A stretch of 48,718 nt of DNA from Rhodopila globiformis (GCF_002937115.1 NZ_NHRY01000182.1:7501-56218), one strand, 5' to 3'; numbered from the stretch's first letter, positions 35,714 through 45,457 are shown. Translations and numbers: made by a program. The notes: generated by a model not told the origin, from the sequence alone.

Positions 35714-36364
35714 ATGGATACGCCTGCCACCGGCAGATGCCGGCTCTACCTGATCACGCCGCCTGCCTTCGATCCCCAACCCTTCGCTGACCTGCTCGCC
35801 GCCGCTCTGGACGCCGGCGACGTGGCGGCGCTGCAGCTTCGCCTGAAGGGCGTGGACGACGACGCCTGGCGGCGCGCGATCGACGCGCTGCGGCCGGTGG
35901 CCCAGTCGCGCGCCGTGGCGTTCCTGCTGAACGACCGCGCCGACATGGCCCGCGCGGCCGGCTGCGACGGCGCCCATGTCGGCCAGGACGACATGCCGGC
36001 GAAGCAGGCGCGCAAGCTGCTCGGCCCCGACCTGACGCTGGGCGTCACCTGCCACGACAGCCGCGACCTGGCGATGCAGGCCGGCGAGGACGGCGCCGAC
36101 TACGTCGCCTTCGGCGCGTTCTTTCCCACCGGCACCAAGGACGCCAAGGCGCGTGCCACGCCGGACATCCTGTCCTGGTGGTCGGAGATGATGGAGCTGC
36201 CCTGCTGCGCCATCGGCGGCATCACCGCGGACAACTGCGCGCCCCTGGTGCGGGCCGGCACCGACTTCCTGGCGGTGGTTGGTTCCGTGTGGAACCATCC
36301 CGATGGCCCGGCGGCCGGGGTGAAGGCGATGAACGCGGCGATTGCGGCGGCTGTTGCGGGCTGA
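35714..36364 (+). CDS. thiE: Thiamine-phosphate synthase
   Basis: Joins HMP-PP and the thiazole phosphate to make thiamin monophosphate. It has 216 residues, the usual size. YLITPP opens the barrel, ALQLRLKG carries the QxR motif (usually QLR.K), [22 protein letters not shown] the phosphate region, [29 protein letters not shown], and [28 protein letters not shown] the C-terminal phosphate loop. Stands alone, away from other thi synthesis genes. TenA at 9.2 kb could feed the pyrimidine branch. Confidence 0.92.
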   Translation: MDTPATGRCRLYLITPPAFDPQPFADLLAAALDAGDVAALQLRLKGVDDDAWRRAIDALRPVAQSRAVAFLLNDRADMARAAGCDGAHVGQDDMPAKQARKLLGPDLTLGVTCHDSRDLAMQAGEDGADYVAFGAFFPTGTKDAKARATPDILSWWSEMMELPCCAIGGITADNCAPLVRAGTDFLAVVGSVWNHPDGPAAGVKAMNAAIAAAVAG

Positions 36365-36401
36365 CCCGGCGGGGGGCACATCGCGCTGGCATGGCGTGAC
36401 G

Positions 36402-36458
36402 GCCATGACGGTGAGGCAACGGACCAGGCACCAGCCATGACGATGAGGCAACGGACCA
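36402..36458. repeat. Tandem pair of 25-bp REP-tail units
   Basis: GCCATGACGGTGAGGCAACG... at 36402-36426 and 36434-36458 differ by one base and are 7 bp apart. The same tail follows the palindrome at 31759 onward. This is a degenerate member of the REP family in the thiE-MFS gap. Confidence 0.75.
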
Positions 36459-36526
36459 ACCCCACCAAAGCCCCGTGACTTGACCTGGATCAATGCGGGC
36501 GTCCCGGTGCCCGTGACGTTGGTTCC

Positions 36527-37768
36527 ATGACCATAACTGTGTCTCCCAGGCAAACCCGGCCGCCCGTCTTCCTCCCCCGCGCACCCACAGTGCCGATCGG
36601 CGTGCTGGCGCTGGCGGGGTTCGCGTCGGGGGCGGGGATGCGGCTGCTCGACCCGTTGCTGCCCATGGTTGCCGACAGCCTGCACGTGACGGTGGCCGGC
36701 ACCTCGGCGCTGGTCGCCGGCTTCATGCTGTCCTATGGCCTCGGTCAGGTGGTGCTGGGGCCGCTCGGCGATCGGCTGGGCAAGCTGCGCGTGGTGGCCG
36801 TGGCGGTGACGCTGTATGGCCTGTTCGTAGCGGCCTGCGGCGGCGCCTCGGGGATGATGGCGCTGGTGGCGCTGCGGGCCACCTCCGGCCTGTTCGCCGG
36901 GGCCATCATTCCGCTGATCATGGCGCATCTCGGCGACGCCGTGCCCTACGCCGATCGGCAGGCGACGCTCGGGCGGTTCATGACCGGGATGGTGATGGCG
37001 CAAATGCTGACAGGGCCGATCGCCGGCATCGTCGGCAGCCATGGCGGATGGCGGATGGCGTTCGTGGTGCTGGGCGTGTTCGCCGTCGGCGTCGGCGCCA
37101 CGCTGACGGCGCGGCTCGGCCGGGCGCTGTGGCGGGCAACGGCGGACCTGGGCCGTGGCGCGGTGCCCGGCCCGATTGCCTATCTGCGGCTGCTGCGGCG
37201 GCCGGTGGGCCAGTGGCTGCTGCTGTCGGCGTTCCTGGACGGGTTGTGCCTGTTCGGTGGCGCGTTTCCCTATGTCGGCGCCTTCATGATCGATGAATTC
37301 CACCTGAGCGCCACGGCGGCGGGCCTGATTGTCGCGGGCTTCGGCGTCGGATCGTTCGTCTATACGCGCTTCGCCCGTCCCCTGGTGCGGCGCTTCGGCG
37401 AGGGCAACCTGCTGCTGCTGGGCGGCCTGGGCGTCAGCGCCGGGCTGATTGGCCTGGCGCTGACGCCGGGCTGGGCCGTCGCGGCGGCGCTCCAGGCGCT
37501 GATGGGGCTGACGTTCTACATGTTCCACGGCGTATTGCAGGCGCGGGCGACCGAGGTCCTGCCCAAGGCCCGCGGCGCGGCGGTGTCGGCCTTCGCCCTG
37601 GCGCTGTTCCTGGGCCAGGCGGTGGGCGCACTGGCGTTCGGCGGCCTGCTGGCGGCGCACGGATATCGTTTCGGCTTCATGACGGCGGCGCTGGCCATGA
37701 TCGCGGTGACAATTTTCTGCCGCTGGGGCCTCGGCGCCCTGGCACGCCGGGGCAGAATCGCCAGATAG
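36527..37768 (+). CDS. Major facilitator superfamily transporter
   Basis: Inner-membrane transporter of 413 residues with about 12 predicted helices. The first loop carries the MFS motif A variant LGPLGDRLGKLRVV (about residues 79-92) after FMLSYGLGQVV. RATSGLFAGAIIPLIMAHLGD and TGPIAGIVGSHGGWRMAFVV are in the places expected of drug:H+ antiporter-1-type exporters. The substrate cannot be predicted. A start at ATG 36527 gives a hydrophilic 24-residue N-terminus before helix 1. Confidence 0.9.
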   Translation: MTITVSPRQTRPPVFLPRAPTVPIGVLALAGFASGAGMRLLDPLLPMVADSLHVTVAGTSALVAGFMLSYGLGQVVLGPLGDRLGKLRVVAVAVTLYGLFVAACGGASGMMALVALRATSGLFAGAIIPLIMAHLGDAVPYADRQATLGRFMTGMVMAQMLTGPIAGIVGSHGGWRMAFVVLGVFAVGVGATLTARLGRALWRATADLGRGAVPGPIAYLRLLRRPVGQWLLLSAFLDGLCLFGGAFPYVGAFMIDEFHLSATAAGLIVAGFGVGSFVYTRFARPLVRRFGEGNLLLLGGLGVSAGLIGLALTPGWAVAAALQALMGLTFYMFHGVLQARATEVLPKARGAAVSAFALALFLGQAVGALAFGGLLAAHGYRFGFMTAALAMIAVTIFCRWGLGALARRGRIAR

Positions 37769-37822
37769 GCGCTGCTATTCCGGACGTTGGCCACACCGTC
37801 CGGGAGCATGACGGAGGTGGGC

Positions 37823-38308
37823 ATGGAGATCCGGATCATCCAGTTCCTCGCCATCATCCTGACCGCGCTGGCGCTGGTCCCGGGCGGCGCGCATGCGCTG
37901 GAACTGGCGCACAAGATGGCGCTCGACCGCGACCAGTACATGATGGTCCAGTCGATCTATCGCGGCTGGGCCTGGCTCGGCACGGTGTTCGTCGGCGCCC
38001 TGATGGCCAACGGGCTGCTGGCGGTGCGGACGCGGCGCCAGGCGACGCCGTCGGCCAGCGCGGCGCTGGCGACGGTGCTGATCGCGGTCGCGCTCGCGGT
38101 GTTCTTCACCTGGACCTATCCCGCCAACCAGGCCACCGGCAACTGGACCATCACGACAACAGACTGGACGACGCTGCGCGTGCAGTGGGAGTATTCGCAC
38201 GCCGCCGCCGCGGCGCTGGTGTTTCTCGCGCTGTGCGCCACGACCGTTTCGGTGCTGACGTGGTCGCGCTTGCCACCCGCGCGCCCGGGCATACTATCGC
38301 CGCGATGA
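37823..38308 (+). CDS. DUF1772-like four-helix membrane protein
   Basis: Integral membrane protein of 161 residues with four predicted helices: IRIIQFLAIILTALALVPGGAH, RGWAWLGTVFVGALMANGLLA, ALATVLIAVALAVFFTWTY, and HAAAAALVFLALCATTVSVL. NQATGNWT ... LRVQWEYSHA between helices 3 and 4 is typical of DUF1772/anthrone-oxygenase-like proteins. GGAGG just upstream selects ATG 37823 over ATG 37808 and TTG 37787. Function unknown. Same direction as the MFS gene (54 bp) and the LLM gene (16 bp), so perhaps one operon. Confidence 0.78.
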   Translation: MEIRIIQFLAIILTALALVPGGAHALELAHKMALDRDQYMMVQSIYRGWAWLGTVFVGALMANGLLAVRTRRQATPSASAALATVLIAVALAVFFTWTYPANQATGNWTITTTDWTTLRVQWEYSHAAAAALVFLALCATTVSVLTWSRLPPARPGILSPR

Positions 38309-38324
38309 ACGGAGGACGCCCGGG

Positions 38325-39521
38325 ATGATAACGAAATTCGACAGCCTGTTCGCCGGCCATACGGATATCGAGAATATCGGCTATGGCGGCACACCGATCA
38401 ATGAACGGCGGTATGACAACGCGCACCTGTCCACCGCCTTGTCGAAGGCGCAGGCGATCGCGCAATGCATGGACGATCTCGGCTACACCACGTTCTGGAT
38501 GGCCGAGCACCATTTCCAGCGCGAGGGCACGGAATGCATCCCCAACGTGCTGATGATGGCGCTGCACCTGGCGCACGTGACGAAAAGCCTGAAGCTGGGC
38601 TGCGGCTTCAACATCGCGCCGATGTGGCACCCGCTGCGCCTGGCCGAGGACTACGCCATGGCCGACATCCTGTCGAACGGCCGGGTGGTGTTCGGCGTCG
38701 GCCGCGGCTATCACACGCGCGAGGTCGAAACGTTCGGCGCGCCGCTGATCGACCAGGCCGCCAACCGCGAACTGTTCGAGGAACAGGTCGACATCATCTT
38801 CAAGGCGTTCAACAGCGAATCCTTCAGCCACAAGGGCAAGCACTACACGCTGCCGCCCGAGGTGCCGTATCGCGGCTACACGCTGAAAGATCTGACGCTG
38901 GTGCCACGTCCCGCCCGCCTGCCGGTGGAGTGCTGGCAGCCGATCCAGGGTGGCTCGGAACGGGCGCTGGCGTTCATGGCGAAGCACGGCATCCAGGGCA
39001 TGGTCGGCGGCGGCTCGGCCGAGGGCGGCGCAATGCACAACGTCGTCCTGAAATGGCAGGCGGAACATGCGAAGATCGGCAAGCACCTGGAACTGGGCGA
39101 GCGCCTGTGCTTCGGCTTCCATTTCTACATCGGCGAGAACAAGGAACAGTGTATCCGCGACGCTGCCAAATACTATGAAGAGAACATGAAGATGTTCGGC
39201 GAACTGCGGCTGAACCGGGCGCTGACCGACGAGCAGATCGACATCATGCGCGACCCGCTGCGCGCCCCGGCGGCGAAGCTGCCGCGGATCGAGGACGCGG
39301 TAGCCTCCGGCGGCTTCCTGACCGGTTCGGCGGACGAGATCGTCGAGCACCTGAAGAAGCTGGAAAAAGCCTATCCCGGCCTCGACCGGATCTCGATCAG
39401 CCCGTCGCTGGGCGTGCCGCAGGCGGTGATCCTGGAGCAGCTTGAACATTTCGCCAGGGACGTGATGCCGGCGTTCAGGGAATCGCGGCCCGAGGCCCGG
39501 AAACCCGCGATGGCGAAATAG
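38325..39521 (+). CDS. LLM-class flavin-dependent oxidoreductase
   Basis: Bacterial-luciferase-like flavin monooxygenase of 398 residues. FWMAEHHFQREGTECIPN near residue 60, LKLGCGFNIAPMWHPLRLAEDYAMADILSNGRVVFGVGRGYHTREVE and LPVECWQPIQGGSERALAFMAKHGI are the standard blocks. LTGSADEIVEHLKKLEKAYPGLDRISI closes the barrel. GGAGG 8 nt before ATG 38325 fixes the start. It likely oxidises a small organic substrate with FMNH2. Unlike the protein at 30.3 kb it belongs to the longer luciferase-alpha-like subgroup. Confidence 0.9.
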   Translation: MITKFDSLFAGHTDIENIGYGGTPINERRYDNAHLSTALSKAQAIAQCMDDLGYTTFWMAEHHFQREGTECIPNVLMMALHLAHVTKSLKLGCGFNIAPMWHPLRLAEDYAMADILSNGRVVFGVGRGYHTREVETFGAPLIDQAANRELFEEQVDIIFKAFNSESFSHKGKHYTLPPEVPYRGYTLKDLTLVPRPARLPVECWQPIQGGSERALAFMAKHGIQGMVGGGSAEGGAMHNVVLKWQAEHAKIGKHLELGERLCFGFHFYIGENKEQCIRDAAKYYEENMKMFGELRLNRALTDEQIDIMRDPLRAPAAKLPRIEDAVASGGFLTGSADEIVEHLKKLEKAYPGLDRISISPSLGVPQAVILEQLEHFARDVMPAFRESRPEARKPAMAK

Positions 39522-39597
39522 TCCCCCGGCCGCGCGCGGCCACCACGATGGATGAAAATGGCAGTTGGATGAAAATGGCAGGCGCCGTTGCCCCACC

Positions 39598-39657
39598 GTC
39601 ATGGCCGGGCGTGTCCCAGCCATCTGCGCTGCGACGGCGGGGGGTGGATGGCCGGGA
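39598..39657. repeat. 60-bp REP unit, second copy
   Basis: Identical to 27231-27290 at 58 of 60 positions, although the copies are 12 kb apart in unrelated gaps. Confidence 0.92.
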
Positions 39658-39744
39658 TACGCCCTACCGGATGCACAGATTCCGGAAACGATCCGCTGCC
39701 GCCGTGGCTCAATACTGTCATGGCTGGTGCCGGTTTCACCGACG

Positions 39745-39931
39745 GCAATCAAGCGAACACGGAGTTGCACGGTGTTGGCACGGAGTTCCGCAGAGAACGT
39801 TGATCATGCGCGTCGCGCGAAGCGGGTAAAATAATCGGACGCCGCCAAGGAGGCGATCATGATACGGTCGCCCCGGACGACTCTGCGCAACTCCGTGCGA
39901 ACACCGTGCAACTCCGTGTTCGCTTGATTGC
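39745..39931. repeat. 51-bp inverted repeat flanking an 85-bp core
   Basis: Arm 39745-39795 (starting GCAATCAAGCGAACACGG) is inverted at 39881-39931 with two mismatches. The 85-bp core is comparatively AT-rich and contains AAAATAATC. The layout resembles a small non-autonomous (MITE-like) element or a long RNA hairpin. I find no transposase. Confidence 0.85.
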
Positions 39932-40171
39932 GGTGGCAGACCCGCCCCCGCCCCATCCCGGTCGGCACGACGCCCCACGCCAGATGCGTGCGCGGGGGCA
40001 CGCCACCGTGACGCGGCCCTGCGCATCCTCGGCCAGTCGCCGGTCCGCCCAACGCGCATCGGCGCGGCGACAAGGCGGGACCCTTCCGGGGCATCGGGCG
40101 AGCGCCTGGCCCGGCGATTGTTTCCAGGATCTGTGCATGCGGTAGGGACACGCCCGGCCATGACGATGGGA

Positions 40172-40204
40172 CGATGACCCTGCGGATCCGTATTTTCGAA
40201 GCAG
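40172..40204. repeat. 33-bp dispersed repeat, copy B
   Basis: Matches 8959-8991 at 30 of 33 positions. Both lie in palindrome-rich gaps. Confidence 0.7.
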
Positions 40205-40262
40205 GCGGCGGCGTTTCGCCACAGGTCGTCAGCCCGCCTTTTCGCCGCCTGCGAAGCCGCGA

Positions 40263-41708
40263 TCAGGCGACGGCGCGGTCCACGGTATGCGCCAGCACGG
40301 TCTCCAGCCGTTTCGCGACGTCACCGGCCATCGCTGTCGGCGTGGCGGCGAAGCCGACGACCAGGCCGGCCATGCGCGGCGCCCCGACGTAATAGGCACG
40401 CAGCGGCGCCAGTGCCAGGTCACGGGCCGCGCCCGCCCGCACCACCGCGGCCTCATCGGCGCCATCGGGCAGGCGGAGCACCATGTGCAGGCCGCCGGGC
40501 GCGGCCAGCGGTTCGGCGCGGGTGACATGGCGCCGCATCGCTGCCAGCAGCGCCTCCCGGCGGCGGGCGTATTCGGTGCGCATGCGCCGGACGTGCGAGG
40601 CCAGCAGGCCCTGCCGCATGAACTCGGCCAGCGTCGCCTGGGTGAAGGCGTCGGTGCCGCGGTCGGTCAGGGTGCGCGCCCGCACGAAGGCGGCGACCAG
40701 CGGCGGCGGGACGATGGCGAAGCCGATGCGCAGGGCCGGCGCCAGCGTCTTGCTGAAGGTGCCGCAGTAGATCACCTGCCCGGCCGTGTCCAAAGTGGCC
40801 AGCGGCGGCAGCGGCCGGCCCTCCCAGCGGAATTCCGAGTCGCAGTCGTCCTCCAGCACGCAGGCGCCGGCCCGCCGCGCCCAGTCCAGCAGCGCCAGGC
40901 GCCGGCCAATCGGCAGGGCGCCGCCCAGCGGCGTGGCGTGGGAGGGGGCGACCAAGGCAAGACGGGCATGAGGCGCGGCCTCGGCCCCGGCGGCGACGTC
41001 CATGCCCTCGGCGTCGCTGGGCACCGGCACGGGCTGGGCGCCGGCGGCGAGCAGGGCGCCGCGGCCGGCGATGTAGCCGGGGTCCTCGACCCAGACCGGA
41101 TCGCCCGGATCGACCAGCAGGTCCGCGGCGGTGCGCAGCGCCTGCTGGGTGCCGGCGGTGATGACGATGCAGCCGGGATCGGCCACCAGCCCGCGCGTCG
41201 CCGCCAGGCGCGCGGCGATCTGCTCGCGCAGGACATGTAGCCCCTGCGGCGGCGGATAGCCGGCCAGTTCGCCGGTCAGCAGCTTCAGCACCCGCGCGGC
41301 GCAGCGGGCCCAGGCCTGGGCCGGGAACAGGTCCGGGTCGGGCAAACCGCCGGCGAGCAGCAGCCCGAGCGACGGCGGGCGCACCGTGGCGGCTGCGGGA
41401 ACCTCAGCGAGGCGGGCGCCACGCATCGAGAGGGCGATGGCGGCGCTGCGCGGCGGTTGGACAGGCAGAGGCGCCTGGTCGGGCAGGTCTGTGGCGACGT
41501 AGGTGCCGCTGCCGGTGCGGCCGCGGACATAGCCCTCGGCGGCCAGGCGCTCGTAGGCCAGCACCACGGTCTGGCGGGCGACCCCGAGCTCCCGCGCCAG
41601 CGCGCGCGACGGCGGCAGGCGGCCGCCGGCCTTCAACGTGCCGGTCAGGATGCTGTGGCGCAGATGGTCGAAGACGGCGCTTTGCCGGGTTTGGTCTGGT
41701 GAAAGCAT
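40263..41708 (-). CDS. MocR/PdxR-type GntR regulator with aminotransferase domain
   Basis: A transcription regulator of 481 residues. The N-terminal GntR winged helix is SAVFDHLRHSILTGTLKAGGRLPPSRALARELGVARQTVVLAYERLAAEGYV. The linker is proline-rich, and a class I aminotransferase-like PLP domain follows (VWVEDPGYIAGRGAL, LVAPSHATPLGG, VLEDDCDSEFRWEG). The PLP Lys is in YCGTFSKTLAPALRIGF. Such proteins sense PLP or amino compounds and often control vitamin B6 (PdxR), GABA or taurine genes. No obvious target is adjacent: the upstream neighbour on the same strand is rpsU, and the region downstream is the repeat nest. Confidence 0.93.
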   Translation of the reverse strand: MLSPDQTRQSAVFDHLRHSILTGTLKAGGRLPPSRALARELGVARQTVVLAYERLAAEGYVRGRTGSGTYVATDLPDQAPLPVQPPRSAAIALSMRGARLAEVPAAATVRPPSLGLLLAGGLPDPDLFPAQAWARCAARVLKLLTGELAGYPPPQGLHVLREQIAARLAATRGLVADPGCIVITAGTQQALRTAADLLVDPGDPVWVEDPGYIAGRGALLAAGAQPVPVPSDAEGMDVAAGAEAAPHARLALVAPSHATPLGGALPIGRRLALLDWARRAGACVLEDDCDSEFRWEGRPLPPLATLDTAGQVIYCGTFSKTLAPALRIGFAIVPPPLVAAFVRARTLTDRGTDAFTQATLAEFMRQGLLASHVRRMRTEYARRREALLAAMRRHVTRAEPLAAPGGLHMVLRLPDGADEAAVVRAGAARDLALAPLRAYYVGAPRMAGLVVGFAATPTAMAGDVAKRLETVLAHTVDRAVA

Positions 41709-41866
41709 AACGATGCCGTACCGCCAATTGGTCCAATTCGGACCCTATACCGGGCGGTATCCCGGCGGCAAGCGTACATGCCCAGGCGTACATGCCACGA
41801 GCGCGGCTTTGGGTGGCCAAGCTGCCCCAAGCCGCGCTATCGATTCTTCAAGGGGAAGCGGGGCTG

Positions 41867-42070
41867 TTAGAAGCCCTCACGCTCCAGCCGCTTGCGCTCC
41901 AGCTTACGGGCCCGGCGCACGGCTTCCGCGGCTTCGCGGGCGCGGCGCTCGGACGGCTTCTCATAATGCCGCCGAAGCTTCATTTCGCGGAAAATCCCCT
42001 CCCGCTGCATCTTCTTCTTGAGCGCCTTGAGCGCCTGGTCGACGTTGTTGTCACGCACGAGGACTTGCAC
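41867..42070 (-). CDS. rpsU: Ribosomal protein bS21
   Basis: Small-subunit protein of 67 residues. The sequence from the GTG at 42070 ([20 protein letters not shown]) matches the usual S21 N-terminus, followed by [21 protein letters not shown] and the basic tail. AGGAG is 11 nt upstream of this GTG. The ATG at 42100 would add 10 unconserved residues and is rejected. Divergent from def, with about 150 bp between the starts. Confidence 0.95.
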   Translation of the reverse strand: MQVLVRDNNVDQALKALKKKMQREGIFREMKLRRHYEKPSERRAREAAEAVRRARKLERKRLEREGF

Positions 42071-42219
42071 TTGGCCGCCAACTCCTTTGCAGGGGCGCAT
42101 CCGGGGATCGAATGCGCGGAAAGACCGGCGCCGGGGAATTCCGGCTCGGGGGTTGGCGCTATAACATGGCCTTCGGGACTTACAAGCCTATTTTATGGCG
42201 GCTGAACCACGGAGACTGC

Positions 42220-42759
42220 ATGGCCATCCTGAAAATCGCCCGTATGGGCAACCCGGTGCTGGTGCGCAAATGCGATCCGGTGCCCGACCCGGGCGCGCCG
42301 GAGATCCGCCGGCTGGTCGCCGACATGATCGAAACCATGGAGGACGCGCCCGGCGTCGGCCTGGCCGCGCCGCAGGTGTACCAGCCGCTGCGGCTGTTCG
42401 TTTTCCGCGTCCCGGGCGGGCGCGCGACCGAGGACCCGGACGATACCGAACTCGGCAACACCGTGCTGATCAACCCAACTCTGGAGCTGATTGGCAAGGA
42501 GCAGGCGATGGGCTGGGAAGGCTGCCTGTCGATCCCCGACCTGCGCGGCGCCATCCCGCGCGCCCAGCGGGTGCGCTACCGCGGCGTCGATTGCGACGGA
42601 AACGTGATCGAACGCGAGGCAAGCGGTTTTCATGCGCGAATCGTACAACATGAATACGATCATCTCGATGGCATCCTATATACGATGCGGATGAAGGATT
42701 TCCGCTATTTCGGATTCTCCGAGGAACTCAACCGCGCCGCCATGGCGCAAGGAAGCTGA
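42220..42759 (+). CDS. def: Peptide deformylase
   Basis: Removes the formyl group from nascent N-terminal fMet. 179 residues. Motif 1 GVGLAAPQ (residues 45-52), motif 2 EGCLSIP (metal Cys102) and motif 3 QHEYDHLDG (His144, Glu145, His148) are all intact. ATG 42220 follows GGAG. COQ9 begins 3 bp after its stop, so the two are probably cotranscribed. Confidence 0.96.
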   Translation: MAILKIARMGNPVLVRKCDPVPDPGAPEIRRLVADMIETMEDAPGVGLAAPQVYQPLRLFVFRVPGGRATEDPDDTELGNTVLINPTLELIGKEQAMGWEGCLSIPDLRGAIPRAQRVRYRGVDCDGNVIEREASGFHARIVQHEYDHLDGILYTMRMKDFRYFGFSEELNRAAMAQGS

Positions 42760-42762
42760 CGC

Positions 42763-43413
42763 ATGATCGCACCCCCCGAACGGATGCCGGAACGCGACGC
42801 GGCGATCGAGGCGATGCTGCCGCACGTGCCGTATGACGGCTGGACCAAACGCGCCCTGAAAGCCGGCATCCGCGACGCCGGCATGCCGGCAGACGAGGCC
42901 GACCTGCTGTTCCCCCTCGGCATCGTCGACATGATCGAGACCTTCGCCGATCTGGCCGATCGGCGGATGGAGGAGGCGGCGAAGGATTTGCTGGGCGGCA
43001 GCTTGCCGGAGCGGGTGAAAGGCGTGATCGCGCTGCGGCTGGAGCAGAACCGGCCGAACAAGGAGGCGATCCGCCGCGCCCTGGCGATCCTGTCGCTGCC
43101 GCGGAATGCGCGCGCCGCGGCGGCCTGTACGGCACGGACCGTGGATGCCATCCTGCATGCGGCGGGCGATCATTCGGCCGACTTCTCCTGGTACACCAAG
43201 CGGGCGATCCTGGCCGGGATCTACAGCGCGACCATCCTGTACTGGCTGCGCGACACGTCCGAGGACGACTCCGCGACGCTGGCCTTCGTGGACCGCCGCC
43301 TGTCCGGCCTCCGCCGCATCGGGCGGATCCGCCGCCGCGCCGAGGAGGTCCTGGACCGGATCCCCGGCGCGCGGCTGTTCCGGCCGTCGCGCGACGTTGG
43401 TGACACGGCGTGA
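42763..43413 (+). CDS. COQ9-family ubiquinone biosynthesis protein
   Basis: Lipid-binding accessory protein of ubiquinone synthesis in alphaproteobacteria and mitochondria, 216 residues. It resembles the TetR-fold COQ9 family: an N-terminal helical part (MLPHVPYDGWTKRALKAGIRDAGM), LLFPLGIVDMIETFADLADRRM, LPERVKGVIALRLEQNRP, and the lipid-binding C-terminal (SADFSWYTKRAILAGIYSATILYWLRDTSED). It sits between def and lepA, 59 bp before lepA. Confidence 0.92.
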   Translation: MIAPPERMPERDAAIEAMLPHVPYDGWTKRALKAGIRDAGMPADEADLLFPLGIVDMIETFADLADRRMEEAAKDLLGGSLPERVKGVIALRLEQNRPNKEAIRRALAILSLPRNARAAAACTARTVDAILHAAGDHSADFSWYTKRAILAGIYSATILYWLRDTSEDDSATLAFVDRRLSGLRRIGRIRRRAEEVLDRIPGARLFRPSRDVGDTA

Positions 43414-43471
43414 CGGACACTCTATCTGTGCGGCAATTCCGGCCGGTGGCCGATGACCATAGCGCAGGCCC

Positions 43472-45277
43472 ATGACCGACACCCCGATCGAACGCATCCG
43501 CAATTTCTCCATCATCGCCCACATCGACCACGGCAAATCCACCCTGGCCGATCGGCTGATCCAGGTCACCGGCGCGCTGAGCGCACGGGAGATGACCTCG
43601 CAGGTCCTGGACAGCATGGAACTGGAGAAGGAACGCGGCATCACCATCAAGGCGCAGACCGTCCGGCTGAGCTACACGGCCAAGGACGGTCTGACCTATG
43701 AGCTGAACCTGATGGACACGCCCGGCCACGTTGACTTCGCCTATGAAGTCAGCCGCAGCCTCGCGGCGTGCGAGGGTAGCCTGCTGGTGGTGGACGCCAG
43801 CCAGGGGGTGGAGGCGCAGACCCTGGCCAACGTCTACCAGGCGATCGACGCCAACCACGAGATCGTGCCGATCCTGAACAAGATCGACCTGCCGGCGGCG
43901 GAGCCGGAGCGGGTGAAGCAGCAGATCGAGGACGTCATCGGCCTGGACACCTCCGACGCGGTAGAGATCAGCGCCAAGACGGGGCTGAACATCGAAGGCG
44001 TGCTGGAGGCGCTGGTGACCCGCCTGCCGGCGCCGAAGGGCAATGCTAACGCGCCGCTGAAGGCGTTGCTGGTGGATAGCTGGTACGACCAGTACCTGGG
44101 CGTGGTGATCCTGGTGCGGATCAAGGACGGGCGCCTGAAGCGCGGCCAGAAGATCCGCATGATGTCGACCGGCGCGGTGCACGCGGTGGAGCAGGTTGGA
44201 GTCTTCACGCCGAAGATGCTGCCGATGGACGACCTCGGCCCGGGGGAAATCGGCTTTATCACCGCCGCGATCAAGACCGTAGCGGACTGCAACGTCGGCG
44301 ATACGATCACCGACGACCGCACGCCCGCAGCCGAGGCCCTGCCCGGGTTCAAGCCGTCGATCCCGGTGGTGTGGTGCGGGCTGTACCCGATCGACGCCGA
44401 CGACTTCGAGAAACTGCGCGACAGCCTGGCCAAGCTGCGGCTGAACGACGCCAGCTTCCACTACGAGCCGGAGACTTCGGCGGCGCTGGGCTTCGGCTTC
44501 CGCTGCGGCTTCCTGGGCCTGCTGCACCTGGAGATCATCCAGGAGCGCCTGTCCCGCGAGTTCGACCTGGATCTGATCGCGACGGCGCCGTCGGTGGTGT
44601 ACCACGTGTTCAAGACCAACGGCGAGATGCAGGAGCTGCACAACCCGGTGGACATGCCGGACGGCTCGGTCATCGACCATATCGAGGAGCCGTGGATCAA
44701 GGCGACGATCATGGTCCCGGACGACTACCTGGGCAGCGTGCTCAGCCTGTGCACCGAGCGGCGCGGCCAGCAGGTGGACCTGACCTATGTCGGCAACCGC
44801 GCCATGGTGGTGTACCGCATTCCGCTGAACGAGATCGTGTTCGACTTCTACGATCGGCTGAAATCCGTCTCCCGCGGCTATGCCAGTTTCGACTACACGC
44901 TGGACGGTTATGCCGAGAGCGACCTGGTGCGGATCTCCATCCTGGTGAACGGCGACCTGGTGGACGCGCTGTCGTTCATCGCGCATCGTGCGGCGGCAGA
45001 GACTCGCGGGCGGCAGATCTGCGGACGGCTGAAGGATTTGATCCCGAAGCAGCTGTTCAAGATCGCCATCCAGGCCGCCATCGGCAGCCGGGTGGTGGCG
45101 CGCGAGACGATCAGCGCGCTGTCGAAGGACGTGACCGCGAAGTGCTACGGCGGCGACATCACGCGCAAGCGGAAGCTGCTGGAGAAGCAGAAGGAAGGCA
45201 AGAAGCGGATGCGGCAATTCGGCAAGGTCGAGATCCCGCAGTCGGCGTTCCTCGCGGCGCTGAAGATGGATGCGTGA
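43472..45277 (+). CDS. lepA: Elongation factor 4 (LepA)
   Basis: Ribosome-binding GTPase of 601 residues, full length. G1 AHIDHGKST (16-24), G2 region [11 protein letters not shown]3 DTPGHVDF, G4 NKIDLP, and G5-like EISAKTG. EF-G-like domains III and V follow. The LepA-specific C-terminal domain includes [22 protein letters not shown], the conserved basic segment. The last 426 bp are duplicated at 48293-48718. This copy is intact, so function is probably preserved despite the insertion directly behind its stop. Confidence 0.97.
   Translation: MTDTPIERIRNFSIIAHIDHGKSTLADRLIQVTGALSAREMTSQVLDSMELEKERGITIKAQTVRLSYTAKDGLTYELNLMDTPGHVDFAYEVSRSLAACEGSLLVVDASQGVEAQTLANVYQAIDANHEIVPILNKIDLPAAEPERVKQQIEDVIGLDTSDAVEISAKTGLNIEGVLEALVTRLPAPKGNANAPLKALLVDSWYDQYLGVVILVRIKDGRLKRGQKIRMMSTGAVHAVEQVGVFTPKMLPMDDLGPGEIGFITAAIKTVADCNVGDTITDDRTPAAEALPGFKPSIPVVWCGLYPIDADDFEKLRDSLAKLRLNDASFHYEPETSAALGFGFRCGFLGLLHLEIIQERLSREFDLDLIATAPSVVYHVFKTNGEMQELHNPVDMPDGSVIDHIEEPWIKATIMVPDDYLGSVLSLCTERRGQQVDLTYVGNRAMVVYRIPLNEIVFDFYDRLKSVSRGYASFDYTLDGYAESDLVRISILVNGDLVDALSFIAHRAAAETRGRQICGRLKDLIPKQLFKIAIQAAIGSRVVARETISALSKDVTAKCYGGDITRKRKLLEKQKEGKKRMRQFGKVEIPQSAFLAALKMDA
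44852..45277 (+). repeat. 426-bp direct repeat, copy 1 (3' end of intact lepA)
   Basis: Matches 48293-48718 over all 426 bp without gaps. Differences are at 44935, 44965, 44968 and 44969 only. It codes for LepA residues 461 to the end. Confidence 0.97.
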
Positions 45278-45457
45278 GTGGAAGCTATCATGAAGGACCC
45301 TCATAATGTGGTAGAATCTCATCCACTACCTGAAGTTGCATGGTCTGGATAGTAGAAGCAACATGACTCCTGCAAGAGACACGCAGATTACAAAGGTATT
45401 CATCTACGGTCGATGGCCGTTTAGTTCCGGACACTTGGATTTGCGTGCGTTTCTGTT

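Larger units (their letters stand above)
39522..40262. repeat. Nested inverted-repeat nest, no gene
   Basis: About 740 bp of non-coding DNA between convergent genes. In order: a 15-bp direct repeat (39550-39564, 39567-39581), the 60-bp REP unit (39598-39657), outer inverted arms 39662-39694 with 40115-40147 (28 of 33 match), and inner inverted arms 39745-39795 with 39881-39931 (49 of 51 match). A REP half (about 40148-40163) and the 33-bp repeat (40172-40204) follow. Open frames here only translate repeat DNA. Confidence 0.85.

Noticed and set aside
35537-37660. 707-codon open frame antisense to thiE and the MFS gene
   Set aside because: Shadow of two recognisable genes; repetitive composition.
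42728-45322. 864-codon open frame antisense to coq9 and lepA
   Set aside because: Shadow of lepA; part of it recurs at 48137-48658 only because lepA is duplicated.
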